7,555 bases of DNA. Origin: an uncultured Rhodobacter sp. (GTDB lineage: Bacteria > Pseudomonadota > Alphaproteobacteria > Rhodobacterales > Rhodobacteraceae). Positions within the stretch are counted from its first letter, which is position 1. The number at the start of each line of letters is the position of its first letter. The stretch is taken from positions 1 through 7,555 of the forward strand of contig CALGTJ010000838.1 of NCBI GenBank assembly GCA_937901435.1, given 5' to 3'. Shown here in pieces: positions 6,332 through 7,555 of this stretch. The notes under the pieces are model-generated. The model was not told the DNA's origin and ran no database searches. It saw only the letters and a program-made list of their open reading frames with translations. The position numbers and the translations under genes were made by a program.

Positions 6332-7099
6332 ATGGAACTCTTGGACAGACCCATTGCACCAGATGCTATGGCAGACCGCCTTGATGTCTTGGCTAAGCGG
6401 TACAAACGTGCGGGTGGGCCGGTCATTCAGCTCTTGAACATGATTGGCGGGCAGGCTGACAATCTTCTGGATCGACTGCCACCGGGATTGCGTGAAAATC
6501 TGGGCCACGGAACAGAACAGGCTTTGCGCATGGCGATGAAGATGGCCGATAGCTCTCGTGGGGTGATCGCGGATCAGCCGGAATGGCTGACCAAGTCGGT
6601 CTCGACTGCCATGGGTGCGGCTGGTGGGTTTGGCGGGCTGCCAACCGCCTTGGCGGAACTTCCCGTCACGACGACGATCCTTTTGCACGCAATCCAGAGC
6701 GTTGCCGTCGAACATGGGTTTGACCCAGCAGAACCCGGAGTGCAATTTGACTGCATTCAGGTGTTTGCCGCCGCGGGCCCACTGGACCATGATGACGGCG
6801 TGGATGTGGCCTTTCTGACCACGCGTCTGGTGGTGACAGGCCCCACGATCAAAAGTCTGATCGCCAAGGTCGCCCCACGTCTTGCCACAGTTCTTGGCCA
6901 GAAACTTGCCGCACAGACTGTACCAATCCTTGGGGCCGTTGCGGGGGCGGCCACTAATTATGCCTATGCCAGCTATTATCGCGAGATGGCGCATGTGCAT
7001 TTTGGCTTGCGCAGACTGGGGATTGAGGCGGACCATGACCACGCCGCTTTGGTAGAGGCTTTGCGCCAGCGACTAGAGATCAAAAAGGCGGAACCCTAG
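6332..7099 (+). CDS. EcsC family protein
   Basis: A 255-residue protein matching the EcsC family, named for a gene beside an ABC transporter in Bacillus. Its biochemical role is not established. The family signature is visible as MGAAGGFGGLPTALAELPVT (94-113), leading into a hydrophobic helix, then an acidic DCIQVFAAAGP (140-150). A second glycine/alanine-rich hydrophobic stretch is VPILGAVAGAATNYAYASYY (197-216), so membrane association is likely although there is no signal peptide. The start is set at the ATG at 6332 by AGGAGA (6318-6323), eight bases upstream. ATGs at 6308 and 6314 would place that site inside the coding region. The gene lies 55 bases after the acetyltransferase and its stop overlaps the ptsP stop on the other strand. 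It is not beside the ABC gene of this window. Confidence 0.88.
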   Translation: MELLDRPIAPDAMADRLDVLAKRYKRAGGPVIQLLNMIGGQADNLLDRLPPGLRENLGHGTEQALRMAMKMADSSRGVIADQPEWLTKSVSTAMGAAGGFGGLPTALAELPVTTTILLHAIQSVAVEHGFDPAEPGVQFDCIQVFAAAGPLDHDDGVDVAFLTTRLVVTGPTIKSLIAKVAPRLATVLGQKLAAQTVPILGAVAGAATNYAYASYYREMAHVHFGLRRLGIEADHDHAALVEALRQRLEIKKAEP

Positions 7100-7555
7100 G
7101 CGCTCTTTGTGCGAAGGTAGTCCATGATCGCCGGACGCACCGACTGGCTGCCATCAACGGACGCAAGATCGATCACACGCTTTACCTCACTCAGATCAAC
7201 CCGGCGCAAAAGATGTTTGACCGGCCCGATAGAGGCCGGACGCATGGACAATGCGCGCAGGCCCATTGCAGCAAAACACATCGCCTCGATAGGGCGCCCC
7301 GCATCTTCACCACAAAAGCTTAGCCGCGTGCCAACCTCACCACAGCGGTCGACAATGCGTTCGATCAGGGACAGAAAGCTGACATTTAGCGTGTCATAGC
7401 GGCGTCTCACCCGCTCGTTCTCTCGGTCGGCGGCAAAGAAAAATTGTTTCAGGTCGTTCCCACCAATAGAAATAAAATCCGCCATTTCAAAGAATTGACG
7501 AGGCGCAAACGCAAGGCTTGGGGTCTCAAGCATCGCACCAATTTCCACATGTGAC
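7096..7555 (-). CDS. ptsP: PEP-protein phosphotransferase of the nitrogen PTS (EI-Ntr), C-terminal part
   Basis: The last 152 or so residues of enzyme I of the nitrogen-related PTS. This enzyme takes phosphate from phosphoenolpyruvate and passes it to NPr and then EIIA-Ntr, a cytoplasmic regulatory relay rather than sugar transport. The piece belongs to the PEP-binding barrel. It shows GAMLETPS, then SIGGNDLKQFFFAADRENER, and FCGEDAG with the catalytic acid Cys. The reading frame continues past the right edge: the GTG at 7548 is an internal Val, as Ser-His precede it in frame. Assignment to ptsP rather than ptsI is by resemblance to alphaproteobacterial EI-Ntr. The amino-terminal GAF domain that would settle it is outside the window. 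The family signature usually reads GTND or GSND, and here it is GGND. Confidence 0.85.
   Translation of the reverse strand, partial: SHVEIGAMLETPSLAFAPRQFFEMADFISIGGNDLKQFFFAADRENERVRRRYDTLNVSFLSLIERIVDRCGEVGTRLSFCGEDAGRPIEAMCFAAMGLRALSMRPASIGPVKHLLRRVDLSEVKRVIDLASVDGSQSVRPAIMDYLRTKSA

Noticed and set aside
6299..7042. A 247-residue minus-strand ORF opposite the EcsC gene
   Set aside because: The plus strand encodes a clear EcsC family protein with a good ribosome binding site; the opposite frame is a shadow.
1..7555. Mobile element, CRISPR array, tRNA/rRNA or defence system
   Set aside because: No transposase or integrase, no direct repeat series, no cloverleaf-like sequence and no defence-type domains were seen; the genes are housekeeping-like.

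Overview
The window looks like ordinary chromosome from an alphaproteobacterium of the Rhodobacteraceae (Roseobacter group). This rests on the high GC content, the long antisense shadow ORFs that go with it, and the recognisable style of several proteins: a small Hint-domain protein, a PEP-phosphotransferase with the segment SIGGNDLKQ, and a YhbS-like acetyltransferase. I did not run any search, so the taxonomy is inference.

Layout, left to right. (1) Minus strand, cut by the left edge: the ATPase of an ABC-2 type exporter (2-709), whose permease should lie just outside the window. (2) Minus strand: a 207-residue Hint-domain protein (819-1442). A 183-base leader before it carries two dyad-symmetric elements. 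(3) Minus strand, probably one transcript: mtnP, a methylthioadenosine phosphorylase (2299-3168), followed 43 bases later by an unrecognised 209-residue protein (1626-2255). (4) A divergent control region (3169-3434) separates mtnP from a plus-strand SulP anion transporter (3435-5060). (5) A strong hairpin (5069-5096) sits between the convergent SulP gene and a minus-strand flavin reductase-family gene (5106-5711). (6) A 79-base divergent gap holding a perfect inverted repeat leads to a GNAT acetyltransferase with an apparent TTG start (5791-6276), followed by an EcsC-family gene (6332-7099). (7) The EcsC gene converges tail to tail with the C-terminal part of ptsP (7096-7555), and the two stop codons overlap at a CTAG.

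How the genes relate: this is a mosaic of short, mostly independent transcription units covering export, MTA salvage, anion uptake, flavin-dependent redox chemistry, acetyl transfer and nitrogen-PTS regulation. I see no transposase, integrase, CRISPR array, tRNA, rRNA or phage gene, and no cluster that looks like a new multi-gene system. The points most worth a second look are the Hint protein with Ser in place of the catalytic Cys, the unrecognised partner of mtnP, the dyads in the control regions, and the overlapping convergent stops.
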